Source: Methylocystis heyeri
Lineage (GTDB): Bacteria > Pseudomonadota > Alphaproteobacteria > Rhizobiales > Beijerinckiaceae
Reading direction: 5' to 3'
Assembly: GCF_004802635.2 (NCBI RefSeq)
Contig: NZ_CP046052.1
Location: forward strand, 3,804,501 to 3,868,500
DNA length: 64,000 nt
Shown here piece by piece: positions 17,902 through 27,241 of this stretch. Within the stretch, counting starts at the first letter, position 1, and each line of letters starts with the position of its first letter. A program made the translations under genes and the position numbers. The notes under the pieces were generated by a model. The model was not told where the DNA came from. It did not search any database and saw only the letters and a list, made by a program, of their open reading frames with translations.

Positions 17902-18998
17902 GCTATTTCAAGGATTTCGAACAACAGCCCTGGCGCTTCGATTTTTTCGACCTGGCGAGGCATATAGAGCGCTCGCTCGGGAGCGGCTCTTCAATATCGC
18001 TTGGCCCGCGTCCGCGGATCGGCGACAGCGCTTCGCGCAAGGACGAGACGATCGATATCGACGGCCGCGCGGTCAAACTGTCGTTCGGACAGGATCCCTG
18101 GATGGCATTTCCGGGCTCCAATGTCTCCGCGGCCCAATGGCGCCCGCGAAACGACGTCATATCCCCGGAATTCGATCAGGACGCTCCACCGGAACCGGAC
18201 AGGCTGCATTTCGTCGCGAAGTTCTTGGGACTCCTCGGGCCGCAGGGAGCCCTGCCGCTGTCGCAGACCGAAGAAACATATGGCTGGCTGCTCGAACACG
18301 ACTCGGCGTACGCGCATTTTCTCGACATCTTCAACAATCGCTTTTTGCAATTATTCTATCGCGCCTGGGCCGATGCGCGCCCGATCGTTCAGCATGATCG
18401 GCCCGATTGCGACCGCTTCGGCGCCTATGTGAATTCCGTCATCGGAGTCGGCTCGCCCGCCTTCGCGAATGTGAGCGCCGCGCCCTCCGGGATATCGCTT
18501 TATGCAGGCGTATTGGGAACGCGCATAAAATCCTCCTCGCGGCTCAAAGCCGCGATCCGGGGATTGTTCGGCGTTGCGGTCGAGATCGAAGAGTTGGTCG
18601 GCGGCTGGCTCGTCTTCGAAGAAAGCGACCTCTCCAGGATCGGACGCAAGAATTGCGGACTTGGTTCAGATCTCATGCTGGGCGCAGCTTCCTTCAGCGT
18701 GCAAGACAGGTTTCGCATTCGCATCATCGTCGAGAATATCGCCCGCTATCGCGATTTCCTGCCGGCTGGCGAAGACTGCCGCAAGCTTGCGGACCTCGTA
18801 TTTTTCCATATCGGCGAGGAGATGAACTGGGACGTCGAAATCGCTCTTCCGGCCTCCCAGGCGACGCCTGTGCGCTTGGGGGAGGCCGGGGAACTCGGCT
18901 GGACCAGTTGGATGGCGCCGGATCTCGAAGCCGGCGGACTTCGCAGCGAAGCGAGATTTAATCCGGCCGAATGCGCGCGGCGCAAAGCGGCGATTTAG
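17898..18998 (+). CDS. tssG: T6SS baseplate protein TssG (ImpH/VasB)
   Basis: The 366-residue TssG partners TssF in the baseplate. It has FEQQPWRFDFFDLARHIERS at the N-terminus, KFLGLLGPQGALPLSQTEE, a typical FLDIFNNRFLQLFYRAWADARP segment and a C-terminal SLGEAG-like tail reading RLGEAGELGWTSWM. It begins with GTG inside the end of tssF (GTGA overlap). clpV starts 13 bp downstream. Confidence 0.95.
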   Translation: MSYFKDFEQQPWRFDFFDLARHIERSLGSGSSISLGPRPRIGDSASRKDETIDIDGRAVKLSFGQDPWMAFPGSNVSAAQWRPRNDVISPEFDQDAPPEPDRLHFVAKFLGLLGPQGALPLSQTEETYGWLLEHDSAYAHFLDIFNNRFLQLFYRAWADARPIVQHDRPDCDRFGAYVNSVIGVGSPAFANVSAAPSGISLYAGVLGTRIKSSSRLKAAIRGLFGVAVEIEELVGGWLVFEESDLSRIGRKNCGLGSDLMLGAASFSVQDRFRIRIIVENIARYRDFLPAGEDCRKLADLVFFHIGEEMNWDVEIALPASQATPVRLGEAGELGWTSWMAPDLEAGGLRSEARFNPAECARRKAAI

Positions 18999-19011
18999 AG
19001 GAAATTTGCCA

Positions 19012-21642
19012 ATGGCCGACATCAGTCTCGAAATCGTAACCGGCAAGCTCAATCGAGTCGGTTACGACGCCTTCATGCGCGCCCTGCGACAAGCAAAAGG
19101 GGCAGGACATCGCAATGTCGAACTTGCGCATTGGCTGTCGCACATATTGCAGAGCCCTCGCAGCGATCTCGATCTTTCCGCCGATTACTTCAAGCTCGAT
19201 CGCGCCAAGCTTCTCGGCGATATCGAGCGGGTCATCGATAGCTTCCGCAGCAACGAAACCCAAATGCCGGGCGTCGCCAACGCGGTGGTGGACGCGCTTG
19301 ATCGGGGGTGGTACTACGCGACGCTTTTTTATGGCGAAACTCAGATCAGAAGCGGCCATCTGCTCACGGCGCTGCTCAAATCCGTGGAGATGAGACGCGC
19401 GCTGTTCGCGCTTTCCCGAGAATTTGAAAAGATCGGCGAAGACGTGCTGACCGCCGAGCACCGCAAGATTTGGGCGGACTCCGAAGAGGAGAATCTCCGT
19501 CCTCTCGACAATTCGGGTCTTGTTGGCGCTTCCTCGGCCCCATCTGAAGGGCGCGGGGCGCAGACCGCGCTGGATCGGTTTGCGCAGGATCTGACCGAGA
19601 AGGCGAGGAGCGGCAAACTCGACCCGGTGCTCGGCCGCGACGACGAAATTCGCCAGGTCATCGACGTGCTGATGCGTCGCCGTCAGAACAATCCCATTCT
19701 CGTTGGCGAGGCGGGCGTGGGAAAGACCGCCGTCGCTGAAGGGTTTGCGCAGCGCATCGTCGCTGGGGATGTGCCGCCGCCCTTGCTCGGCGTCAAGCTC
19801 ATGTCGCTCGACATCGGATTGCTGCAGGCGGGCGCCTCGATGAAGGGGGAGTTCGAGCAGCGACTCCGATCGGTAATCGACGAGGTGCAATCCTCCGCCT
19901 CGCCGGTAATTTTGTTCATCGATGAAGCGCACACGCTGATCGGCGCCGGGGGCCAGGCCGGAGTCGGCGACGCAGCCAATCTTTTGAAGCCAGCGCTGGC
20001 GCGTGGAACGTTGCGAACGCTCGCAGCGACGACCTTTGCCGAATACCGGCGCTATATCGAGAAAGACCCGGCGCTCTCGCGACGCTTCCAGGCCGTCAAT
20101 GTGGACGAACCGAGCGTCGACGGCTGCATCGAGATGCTCCGCGGCATGGCGAAGCCGATGGAACGCCATCACAAGGTGCGCGTCTCCGAGGCCGCCATCG
20201 CCGCAGCGGTCAGGCTTTCGCATCGTTATATTCCCGCACGCCAGTTGCCCGACAAGGCGATCAGCCTGCTCGACACCGCCTGCGCGCGCACTGCGATTTC
20301 GCAAAGCGCCACGCCGGCGTCGATCGAAGACGCTCGCGCGGCCATCGCCGCGTTTGAAAGCGAGAAGGCTGCGCTCATCGGTGACCGTGACCTCGGACAA
20401 ACCGATGACAGGCGCTTGGACGTGATTGAAGAGCAGCTTGCCGTGGCCCGCGAAAAGCTCGCAACGTTGGACGCCGCTTGGGCAAAGGAAAAGGCGTTGG
20501 TGGAAGAGATACGCTCGCTCCGCGAGATCGCGCTGGAAGCCGAAGCCGAGAAGGCGGAGGCGGGACGCGCGTCGCTCGACGCCAAATGGGAAGAACTCAA
20601 CACGCTCGATCCCGAAAAACGAATGGTTTATGCGCATGTAGACGAGCAATGTGTGGCGGCGATCGTCTCGGACTGGACCGGCATTCCGGTCGGCCGCATG
20701 GTCAAGGACGAGATCGAGACCGTGCTCACGCTGGCCGATGTCTTGAACAAACGCGTCGTCGGCCAGAAGCATGGTCTTTCGGCGATCGCCAAGCGCATCG
20801 AGACCAGCCGCGCAAGACTCGACAATCCGAACAAGCCGGTCGGCGTATTTATGCTGGTTGGCCCGTCAGGCGTCGGCAAGACCGAGACAGCTCTGGCGCT
20901 CGCCGAGCAAATCTATGGCGGCGAGCATAATATCGTTACCATCAACATGTCCGAGTTCCAGGAGCCCCATAGCGTTTCGACCCTCAAGGGCGCGCCTCCC
21001 GGCTATGTCGGTTATGGCGAAGGCGGACGATTGACCGAAGCCGTTCGCAGAAAGCCTTACAGCGTGGTGTTGCTCGATGAGGTCGAGAAAGCGCATCCCG
21101 ATGTGCACGAGATCTTTTTTCAGGTCTTCGACAAGGGTCAGATGGAAGACGGCAACGGGCGTCGCATCGATTTTAAAAACACGCTGATCATCCTGACCTC
21201 CAATGTCGGGACGGATCTGATCATGCAACTTGCCGAGGACCCGGATTACGCCCAGAATCCGGAAGCGCTGGCGCGTGCTCTGCAACCCGAACTTCTGCGC
21301 GTATTTCCACCGGCGCTGCTCGGGCGCATCGTGACGATTCCCTATTTCCCGCTGTCCAGCGAGACATTGGCGGGCATCGTGCGGCTGCAATTGAACCGCA
21401 TCGGCAAGCGCGTTGCGGACGGCTATCAGGCGGAATTCGTCTATGACGACGCCGTGGTCGACCACATCGTATCGCAATGTCGAGATCCGGACTCCGGGGG
21501 CCGAATGGTCGATAATATCGTCACCAACACGCTTCTGCCCGCGCTCTCGCGCGATTTCTTGAAGCGCGCCCTGGCAAAGCAAAGCTTTTCGCAGGTTCGG
21601 GTTTCGATCGCGGAGGGAGACTTTCGCTACGCCTGCGATTGA
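19012..21642 (+). CDS. clpV: T6SS sheath-recycling ATPase ClpV/TssH
   Basis: The 876-residue Clp/Hsp100 AAA+ ATPase disassembles contracted TssB/TssC sheath. It has an N-domain (to about 160), first ATPase with Walker A GEAGVGKTA and Walker B ILFIDEAHT (about 225-310), a coiled-coil middle domain (about 430-530) and second ATPase with GPSGVGKTE and VVLLDEVEKAHPDV (about 610-710). ATG 19012 has AGAGGA ten bases upstream; a TTG at 19006 is too close to it. It is last gene of the operon, followed by a GC-rich hairpin. Confidence 0.96.
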   Translation: MADISLEIVTGKLNRVGYDAFMRALRQAKGAGHRNVELAHWLSHILQSPRSDLDLSADYFKLDRAKLLGDIERVIDSFRSNETQMPGVANAVVDALDRGWYYATLFYGETQIRSGHLLTALLKSVEMRRALFALSREFEKIGEDVLTAEHRKIWADSEEENLRPLDNSGLVGASSAPSEGRGAQTALDRFAQDLTEKARSGKLDPVLGRDDEIRQVIDVLMRRRQNNPILVGEAGVGKTAVAEGFAQRIVAGDVPPPLLGVKLMSLDIGLLQAGASMKGEFEQRLRSVIDEVQSSASPVILFIDEAHTLIGAGGQAGVGDAANLLKPALARGTLRTLAATTFAEYRRYIEKDPALSRRFQAVNVDEPSVDGCIEMLRGMAKPMERHHKVRVSEAAIAAAVRLSHRYIPARQLPDKAISLLDTACARTAISQSATPASIEDARAAIAAFESEKAALIGDRDLGQTDDRRLDVIEEQLAVAREKLATLDAAWAKEKALVEEIRSLREIALEAEAEKAEAGRASLDAKWEELNTLDPEKRMVYAHVDEQCVAAIVSDWTGIPVGRMVKDEIETVLTLADVLNKRVVGQKHGLSAIAKRIETSRARLDNPNKPVGVFMLVGPSGVGKTETALALAEQIYGGEHNIVTINMSEFQEPHSVSTLKGAPPGYVGYGEGGRLTEAVRRKPYSVVLLDEVEKAHPDVHEIFFQVFDKGQMEDGNGRRIDFKNTLIILTSNVGTDLIMQLAEDPDYAQNPEALARALQPELLRVFPPALLGRIVTIPYFPLSSETLAGIVRLQLNRIGKRVADGYQAEFVYDDAVVDHIVSQCRDPDSGGRMVDNIVTNTLLPALSRDFLKRALAKQSFSQVRVSIAEGDFRYACD

Positions 21643-21646
21643 GGGG

Positions 21647-21662
21647 GGGCGCCTCGGCGCCC
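21647..21662 (+). terminator. GC hairpin after clpV
   Basis: GGGCGC-CTCG-GCGCCC immediately follows the clpV stop. The stem is stable but no U-run follows, so it is at best a weak intrinsic terminator marking the right end of the T6SS operon. Confidence 0.4.
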
Positions 21663-21742
21663 TTCGTCGAGGCGTCGGCGAGTTAACGACTCTCTTACCT
21701 TAACGGCCATAGCGTCCTCCTGCATCATCAGAGGAGTCATGC

Positions 21743-22018
21743 ATGGCCGACACCGATACTGTGGGAATCGCGGGCGATCGTATCCGCTCTTTGATTGAGC
21801 GTGTCGAGCATATCGAGGAAGAGATCAAGGCGCTCAACGAAGCGAAGAAGGAAATCTTCGCGGAAGCAAAAGGTGACGGCTTCGATGTGAAGGTGCTGAA
21901 GGAGATCATCCGTCTGCGCAAGCAAGATAAGGACGAGCGCGACGAGCATGAGTCCCTGCTCGATTTGTATCTCAGAGCAATGGAAGCGCCGGACGCCGCG
22001 CGGGCAAAGGCCGCCTGA
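21743..22018 (+). CDS. gapR: GapR-like DNA-binding protein (DUF2312)
   Basis: The 91-residue product matches the alphaproteobacterial GapR/DUF2312 family: DRIRSLIERVEHIEEEIKALNEAKKEIFAEAKGDGFDVKVLKEIIRLRKQDKDER. In Caulobacter GapR is a coiled-coil, nucleoid-associated protein that binds overtwisted AT-rich DNA and assists topoisomerases. The length is normal. GAGGAG precedes ATG 21743. It stands alone between the T6SS operon and the cyclase gene, followed by a hairpin. Confidence 0.92.
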   Translation: MADTDTVGIAGDRIRSLIERVEHIEEEIKALNEAKKEIFAEAKGDGFDVKVLKEIIRLRKQDKDERDEHESLLDLYLRAMEAPDAARAKAA

Positions 22019-22031
22019 AGATTTAAAGAGG

Positions 22032-22065
22032 GAGGGGCGGCTTTCAAAAAACCTGGCCGCCCCTC
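22032..22065 (+). terminator. Hairpin downstream of gapR
   Basis: GAGGGGCGGC pairs perfectly with GCCGCCCCTC across a 14-nt loop, 13 bp after the gapR stop. There is only a two-base T run afterwards. Probably an imperfect terminator. Confidence 0.5.
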
Positions 22066-22075
22066 TTCGACCAGG

Positions 22076-22135
22076 GCGCTTCCAGCCGAAGTGGACGCCG
22101 GTTCGACGTTGGAAGCGCGTTAAACAAAAGCTTTT
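22076..22135 (-). repeat. Dispersed ACCGG/ACTTCG repeat, copy B (reverse orientation)
   Basis: The core CAGCCGAAGTGGACGCCGG-TTCG is shared exactly with the reverse complement of copy F near 58.4 kb. The element is bounded by GCGCTTCCA and TGGAAGCGC, an inverted pair. In one frame both copies would read QPKWTPVR, which is a product of the repeat and not evidence of a gene. Confidence 0.75.
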
Positions 22136-22360
22136 AGTGCGTTCACGCACACTCCGGTCGTTTGACTTCGCCGTTTGACCGAAAACCTCTTTTTTACCGG
22201 AGCCGGGTTTCTTGAAGTAGTTCGGGAGACGGCGAACGGATCAGACCGCGCACTATCCATGGTTCCGCATGCGCAGTATATGCTGCCCGGCCTCGGCGCT
22301 TTTGACCGGGCGTCTTTGCAAATCGCATATTCCTGAGCCACGGGTTGGGAGCAGACAGAG
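22136..22360. other. Spacer upstream of the cyclase
   Basis: With the gapR hairpin and repeat B this completes a 342-bp gap between gapR and the cyclase. No gene is visible. GGGAG nine bases before 22361 is the cyclase ribosome site; no promoter could be named. Confidence 0.4.
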
Positions 22361-24103
22361 ATGGAGACGCAGGACCACGCCGCTGAGTGGAGTTCTCGGC
22401 TGGAGCGTTTCACGCGGCTCGCAACGGGGCTCCTGCTCATGGGTTTCGCTGGCTCGCATTTTCTGAGCCATGCGACGGGCCTCTTTGGCCTCGAGGGAAT
22501 CGAGCGATTTGGCCGCGGCGTCATCATGGCCCCGTGGCGAACCGGCCCTGGCCGATGGTTGCTTCTGGCGGCCTTGCTCATACATCTCGGGCTTGGGCTG
22601 ATTGCGCTTTTGCGCCGGCGTCATCTGCGGATGCCCGCCGTGCAAGCCGTCCAATATGGCCTTGGTCTGCTGATACCGCTGTTGATCCTGCCGCATGCTG
22701 TGAATGTCCGGCTCGGCTATTCTTTTTACAGTCTCGATGACAGCTATTATCGCATCCTCTATCAGTATTGGATCAGTTCGCCCGCGGCGGGTTTAACCCG
22801 CCAATTCTTTCTGATGCTGGCATTATGGACGCATGGCTGCATCGGGATCCATATGTGGCTGCGTTACCGGCCTTCCTATCGAAAATTCAACAAGACGTTG
22901 CTCGGTCTCGCGATCGCGGCGCCGGTTTTGGGCATGTTCGGGATCATGAACGCGGGCTGGGACGAAAAACTGCGCTCTGTCACCGAACCCGGGTTCGCCG
23001 CGCTACATGGCGCGCCGCATCCGGGCACGGTCCCCGCCGCGCGCCTCGCCTCCCTGGTCTCTCTTTCGGATCAATGGCGCGTCGCCTATCTCGCTCTCAT
23101 CGGCGCGGTATTCGCCACGCGGGGGTTGCGCCAATGGCGTGCGCGGCGGGGGGCAGGGGTGCAGATCCGCTATCTCGGGACAAAGACGGTGACGGCGCCG
23201 CGCGGATTTTCCATACTCGAGGCGAGCATTTTCAACCACATTCCACATGTATCCTTGTGCGGGGGAAAAGCGCGCTGCACGACCTGCCGCGTAAGAGTCG
23301 TGGACGGGGGCGAACAACTCCCGCCGCCCAACGCCATCGAGCGGGCGACGCTGGAGCGCGTAGGGGCGCCCGAGGGCGTCCGCTTGGCCTGCCAGACGCG
23401 GCCGCTCGCCCATCTCACGGTTGAGCCGCTCGTGCCGGCCTCCGTCGCCGGCGACGCTCAGGGCGTCGCCTTCGAACATGGCGGCGAAATGCTGATCACG
23501 GCGATGTTTGTCGATTTGCGCGATTCTACGCGGCTTGCGGCGGGGCGATTGCCTTTCGATACGCTTTTTATCGTCAATCGCTTCATCAAGGCGGTGACCG
23601 GCGGCATCGAAGCGCATGGCGGCTATGTCACCAGCGTCGCAGGAGACGGCGTCATGAGCGCTTTCGGCGTCAACGGAAATGGCGCGGAAGGGGCGAGCGG
23701 CGCGATCGCGGCCGCCCTCGACATATGGAAGGCGCTGGAGCGCTTGAATTACGAACTCGAGCCCGAATTGAAGTTTCCGTTGAGGTTCGGCATCGGCGTC
23801 CACACCGGACTGGCCGTGGTCGGCGCGATTGCGTCATCGGGGCGCAGCTCGCTGCAGTTCTTGGGGGATACCGGCAATGTCGCCCAGCGCCTGGAAGCGG
23901 CGACCAAGGACCGTGGTTGCGTAATGATCGCTTCAAACGCGGCCTTTGCGGCTGCGGGGCTGAACCCAGGCGTGGCTTCGGAGCATTCGACGATCGTCGT
24001 CCGAGGTCTCGAGGGTGCGGAAATTTCCGTCCGTCTCTTTCGAGAAAGAGAAAGCGTATTGGACGACCCCCATCAACCTGGGCCGGTCGGCGCCATAGGA
24101 TGA
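22361..24103 (+). CDS. Membrane class III adenylate/guanylate cyclase with 2Fe-2S domain
   Basis: This 580-residue protein has three parts. Residues about 15-260 form roughly six membrane helices with His residues in helices (SHFLSHATG, LLIHLGLGL, ILPHAVNV, ALWTHGCIGIHMW), as in SdhC-like diheme anchors of rhizobial CyaC cyclases. Residues about 265-350 are a plant-type ferredoxin domain: CGGKARCTTC gives CX5CX2C and ACQTRP the fourth Cys. Residues about 370-560 are a class III cyclase (MFVDLRDSTRLAAGR and VAGDGVMSAFG supply the metal-binding Asp residues; FLGDTGNVAQRLE follows). It probably couples membrane redox or quinone state to cyclic nucleotide output. Heme binding and cAMP as product are inferred. 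It is monocistronic. Confidence 0.88.
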   Translation: METQDHAAEWSSRLERFTRLATGLLLMGFAGSHFLSHATGLFGLEGIERFGRGVIMAPWRTGPGRWLLLAALLIHLGLGLIALLRRRHLRMPAVQAVQYGLGLLIPLLILPHAVNVRLGYSFYSLDDSYYRILYQYWISSPAAGLTRQFFLMLALWTHGCIGIHMWLRYRPSYRKFNKTLLGLAIAAPVLGMFGIMNAGWDEKLRSVTEPGFAALHGAPHPGTVPAARLASLVSLSDQWRVAYLALIGAVFATRGLRQWRARRGAGVQIRYLGTKTVTAPRGFSILEASIFNHIPHVSLCGGKARCTTCRVRVVDGGEQLPPPNAIERATLERVGAPEGVRLACQTRPLAHLTVEPLVPASVAGDAQGVAFEHGGEMLITAMFVDLRDSTRLAAGRLPFDTLFIVNRFIKAVTGGIEAHGGYVTSVAGDGVMSAFGVNGNGAEGASGAIAAALDIWKALERLNYELEPELKFPLRFGIGVHTGLAVVGAIASSGRSSLQFLGDTGNVAQRLEAATKDRGCVMIASNAAFAAAGLNPGVASEHSTIVVRGLEGAEISVRLFRERESVLDDPHQPGPVGAIG

Positions 24104-24430
24104 GGGCGAAGCGGCCAAAAGCCGCCCCACGCAGCCGCCGGATATCAAGCAGTTGATATCCAATAGGGTTCGATCGAAGATCAAATGTTCGAACACTCTC
24201 CCTGAAGAGCCGGCTTCGGAAATTCGGGCGCGGCATGAGCGATTTTCTGCCCGACAGCGGCGGGGATTTCGCTGCGAATCAAACGCGCTCGATGACGAGA
24301 CGGAGCCGGCGCTCCCCCGGAGCATGTTCCCGTAAATGCGAAGCCGTTCCCGGAAAGAACAGCTCCATCGGCGCCATTTGGAGCGCGTTCGTCTCTGTTT
24401 AGGCTGAACGCGCTCCGTCGATCGAGCCCC
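24104..24430. repeat. Spacer with dispersed palindromic repeat, copy C
   Basis: No gene is seen in this 327-bp gap between the convergent cyclase and membrane-fusion genes. The stretch 24321-24417 is a dispersed repeat: a TGTTCCCGTAAATGCGAAGCCGTT block then an inverted repeat GGAGCGCGTTC (24380-24390) and GAACGCGCTCC (24406-24416), both parallel to the arrangement at 35.24-35.34 kb. Confidence 0.65.
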
Positions 24431-25624
24431 TCACTCGCCGATCTCGCATTTTTTCGGCGTCTGGTCGGCGTTGGCGAAGAGGTTTTGCTTGACGATCTGT
24501 TCGGCTTGGACGCCGCCTTGTTTCAGATCTGCGTCGTAGATGTCGGTCGAATATTCCGGGGCTGTGGTTTTGGCTTCGGAGGCGTCGACGGGCGTGCGGT
24601 CGTCGGTGACGTCGATCGTCGTCACGGTGGAGAGGCCGGGGCGCAGAGGGTTCTTGGCGAGCTCATCGGCGGGAAGCGAGATGCGCACGGGCACCCGCTG
24701 CACGATGTGGATGAAGTTGCCGGTGGCGTTGTCGGGGGGCAGCAGCGCGAACACGCTGCCCGAACCGGGAGTCAGGCCTTCGACCTTGCCGTGATAGACG
24801 ACGCTGCGGCCATAGAGGTCGACGACGACTTTGGCCGGTTGGCCCGGGCGCACTTTCGCCATCGAGTTTTCCCACAGATTCGCCTCAATCCACAGGTGAT
24901 CCAGCGGCACGATGGTCAGGATCTGATCGCCTGGACGCACACGGTCGCCGATCTGGGCTTTGCGTTTGGCGACATAGCCGGAGGCCGGCGCCTTCACCGC
25001 CTGCCGGGCGAATTCGATATAGGCTTCCAGATATTTGGCCTTCGCGGTCACGATGTCGGGATGGGTCGAGGGCGTCACATTCGCGACCCTGGCTTCGATC
25101 GACTGCGTGTCCGCGCGCGCTTCGCGCACATCCGCCTCGAGCGCGGCGAGCTGATCGCGCGCATTCTGCAGCACCTGTTGCGAGACCGACCCGCTCGGGG
25201 ACGCCTGCTGATAGCGAGCGAGATCGTGGCGCGACCTGTCCCGCAGGGCGATGCGCGAAGCGATTTTTTCGCAGGATTGGCGCCGGTTCTCATAAAGGGC
25301 GCCCACCGTGCGCACTGCGCGCGCAAGCTCGCCGCTCGCCTGCTCGAGCGCCGCTTGCGCCCTTTGTCCGTCGAGCCGAACCAGGAGATCGCCGCGCTTT
25401 ACGTTTTGGGTTTCTTCCGCCAGGACTTCGGCCACGACGCCGGTGGCGTCCGCATAAACCGGAATGAGGTTGCCTGTCACGAAGGCGTTGTCGGTCTGAA
25501 CTTCGAAGCGGCCTTTGGCCGCCCAGTTTCCCGCAAAATACAGCCCGGCCGCCAGGGCGACTGCGGCGACGCCGGCCAATCCGATGTTTCTGCGGCTGCG
25601 AATCTGTTTTCGGTTAAGCGACAT
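24431..25624 (-). CDS. HlyD/EmrA-type membrane fusion protein
   Basis: This 397-residue periplasmic adaptor bridges the MFS pump and the outer-membrane channel. It has one N-terminal membrane anchor (NIGLAGVAAVALAAGLYFAG), a biotinyl-lipoyl half motif (VQTDNAFVTGNLIPVYADATGVVAEVLAEETQNVKRGDLLVRLD), a coiled-coil hairpin (about 100-200) and the second lipoyl half KAPASGYVAKRKAQIGDRVRPGDQI. The last gene of a three-gene efflux operon, 78 bp after the channel gene. Confidence 0.9.
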   Translation of the reverse strand: MSLNRKQIRSRRNIGLAGVAAVALAAGLYFAGNWAAKGRFEVQTDNAFVTGNLIPVYADATGVVAEVLAEETQNVKRGDLLVRLDGQRAQAALEQASGELARAVRTVGALYENRRQSCEKIASRIALRDRSRHDLARYQQASPSGSVSQQVLQNARDQLAALEADVREARADTQSIEARVANVTPSTHPDIVTAKAKYLEAYIEFARQAVKAPASGYVAKRKAQIGDRVRPGDQILTIVPLDHLWIEANLWENSMAKVRPGQPAKVVVDLYGRSVVYHGKVEGLTPGSGSVFALLPPDNATGNFIHIVQRVPVRISLPADELAKNPLRPGLSTVTTIDVTDDRTPVDASEAKTTAPEYSTDIYDADLKQGGVQAEQIVKQNLFANADQTPKKCEIGE

Positions 25625-25702
25625 GTATGGTCGACCCTGCTCGTTCGAAAATCACCCCATTTTGTCCGGCGCCCGTCTCACGACGAGAGGTTTGCGCGCA
25701 AA

Positions 25703-27241
25703 TCAGCCTCCGCCGAAGGACTCGATGAAGTTGACGTAAGGCGAAAGGCCGTCGTCTTCCGGAACGATGCGAATATCGCCGGGATTGGGGCCCTGTTCGT
25801 AACCGCCGCCCAAAGCCTGGATCAGATCGACCCGCGCCGAGAGATGATCGGCCTCGAGAGCGCGCTGGACATAGGCCTCCTGCAGCGCGTCGTGGCCATA
25901 GCCGATGATCTCGCGGCGATCCTTCAAGCCGTTGTTCCAGCGCACCCGGGCGAGGTCCAGCTTGGCCTTGCTGGCGGCGACGAGACGCGCCTGAGCGTCG
26001 ACCACTTCGTGGGTCTGCTTGACGTTTACGAGACTGTCCGCGACCTGCTGCGCCGCATGCAGCAGCGTTTCATTATAGCCGTCGACCGCTTCGTCATATT
26101 CCGAGCGCCGTTCCTCCAGCCGTCCGCTCAGGCGGCCGCCTTCGAACAAGGGCAGATGGAATCCCGGCTGCACGATGTAATTGAACGCCGAGGCGCGGAA
26201 CAGGTAGGTTCCGAGCTTGTCGATATGGGTCGAATGCTGCGAAGCTTCGAGACCGGTCAGTATCGTCATATTGACCGAAGGCAGAAACTCCGCCTTGGCG
26301 TAGTGTATGCGCTGGGCCGCAGCTTCCGCGCGATGCATCGCGGCGGAGAGGTCGGGCCTGTGAATGAGCAGCTCGACCGGAAGCGCTTTGGGCAGCGGCG
26401 GCGCGCTCGGCGCAGCGACCCGTCCGGAGGCGAACAGGCCGCGTCCCGCATCCGGTCCCTGGCCGCTCAGGCGAGCCGCCAGATCCTGCTGCAGCGCCAG
26501 CAAAGCGGCGACGCCCGCCTCACGCTTGAGCGCGTTTTCGAGATCGACGCGGGCCGAAGCGGTCGCGTCTTCGATGTCGAGGCCGGTGCGAAAGCGTGTT
26601 TCGGCGATGGTCAGCGCCTCGCGGCGAAGCCGGACCATCTCCCGTGCGAGCTGGAGCTGGCGCTCCGCGGCGAGGCCACGGAAATAGGCGCGCGCAATAG
26701 CCGTCGTGAGCACGAGCTGGGTCTCGGCGAGCTCCGCCTGTTGCGCCGCGCGCTCTCCCAGCGCGGCGTCGAGCGTCGCCCTGTTCTTTCCCCAGAAGTC
26801 GAATTCGTAATACATCGACATCGGGTTGATGTAGGCCATCGTTTTTTCCTGGCCCGCGATGGCCGGATTATACGAGGCCACGACGCCGTGGCTCGGAATG
26901 CGGTTCTGCCGCATCCCCCAATCGGAGCCCACGAAAGGCAGCAGTTTCGAACCTTCGATCTGGGTCATCGCATCGGCCTGTTTCAGCCGATCGATCGATC
27001 GTTTCAGGTTCTGGTTTTCCGCGAGCGCCGTTTCGATCAGGCGATCGAGCTCCGCGCTCTTGAACTGGCGCCACCATTCATGGGTCGGCCACTGAGCCGG
27101 CCCGGCGCCGCTTTGCTGAAGCGTATGTTCCATGGCCGGCGGCGCGATGAATTCGGCGCGCTCTTCGTTTCCGGTCGGGGCGCAGCCCGAGCCCGCCAGG
27201 GCGAGGGCGCCGAGGCTGATTGCAGATCTAAGCCGCTTCAT
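25703..27241 (-). CDS. RND/MFS-type outer-membrane channel lipoprotein (NodT/OprM family)
   Basis: This 512-residue TolC-like outer-membrane factor exports substrate through the outer membrane. The N-terminus MKRLRSAISLGALALAGSGC is a lipoprotein-type signal with Cys20. Two OEP repeats follow, with WWRQFKSAELDRLIETALAENQNLK and PVELLIHRPDLSAAMHRAEAA as family landmarks. ATG 27241 overlaps the MFS stop by 4 nt (ATGA), giving translational coupling. A longer in-frame extension upstream lies within the MFS gene and is not credible. Confidence 0.92.
   Translation of the reverse strand: MKRLRSAISLGALALAGSGCAPTGNEERAEFIAPPAMEHTLQQSGAGPAQWPTHEWWRQFKSAELDRLIETALAENQNLKRSIDRLKQADAMTQIEGSKLLPFVGSDWGMRQNRIPSHGVVASYNPAIAGQEKTMAYINPMSMYYEFDFWGKNRATLDAALGERAAQQAELAETQLVLTTAIARAYFRGLAAERQLQLAREMVRLRREALTIAETRFRTGLDIEDATASARVDLENALKREAGVAALLALQQDLAARLSGQGPDAGRGLFASGRVAAPSAPPLPKALPVELLIHRPDLSAAMHRAEAAAQRIHYAKAEFLPSVNMTILTGLEASQHSTHIDKLGTYLFRASAFNYIVQPGFHLPLFEGGRLSGRLEERRSEYDEAVDGYNETLLHAAQQVADSLVNVKQTHEVVDAQARLVAASKAKLDLARVRWNNGLKDRREIIGYGHDALQEAYVQRALEADHLSARVDLIQALGGGYEQGPNPGDIRIVPEDDGLSPYVNFIESFGGG

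Noticed and set aside
22081-22178. Peptide QPKWTPVR shared with 58.4 kb, suggesting a small conserved protein
   Set aside because: The shared peptide comes from translating the dispersed repeat in non-coding DNA; there is no start or ribosome site.
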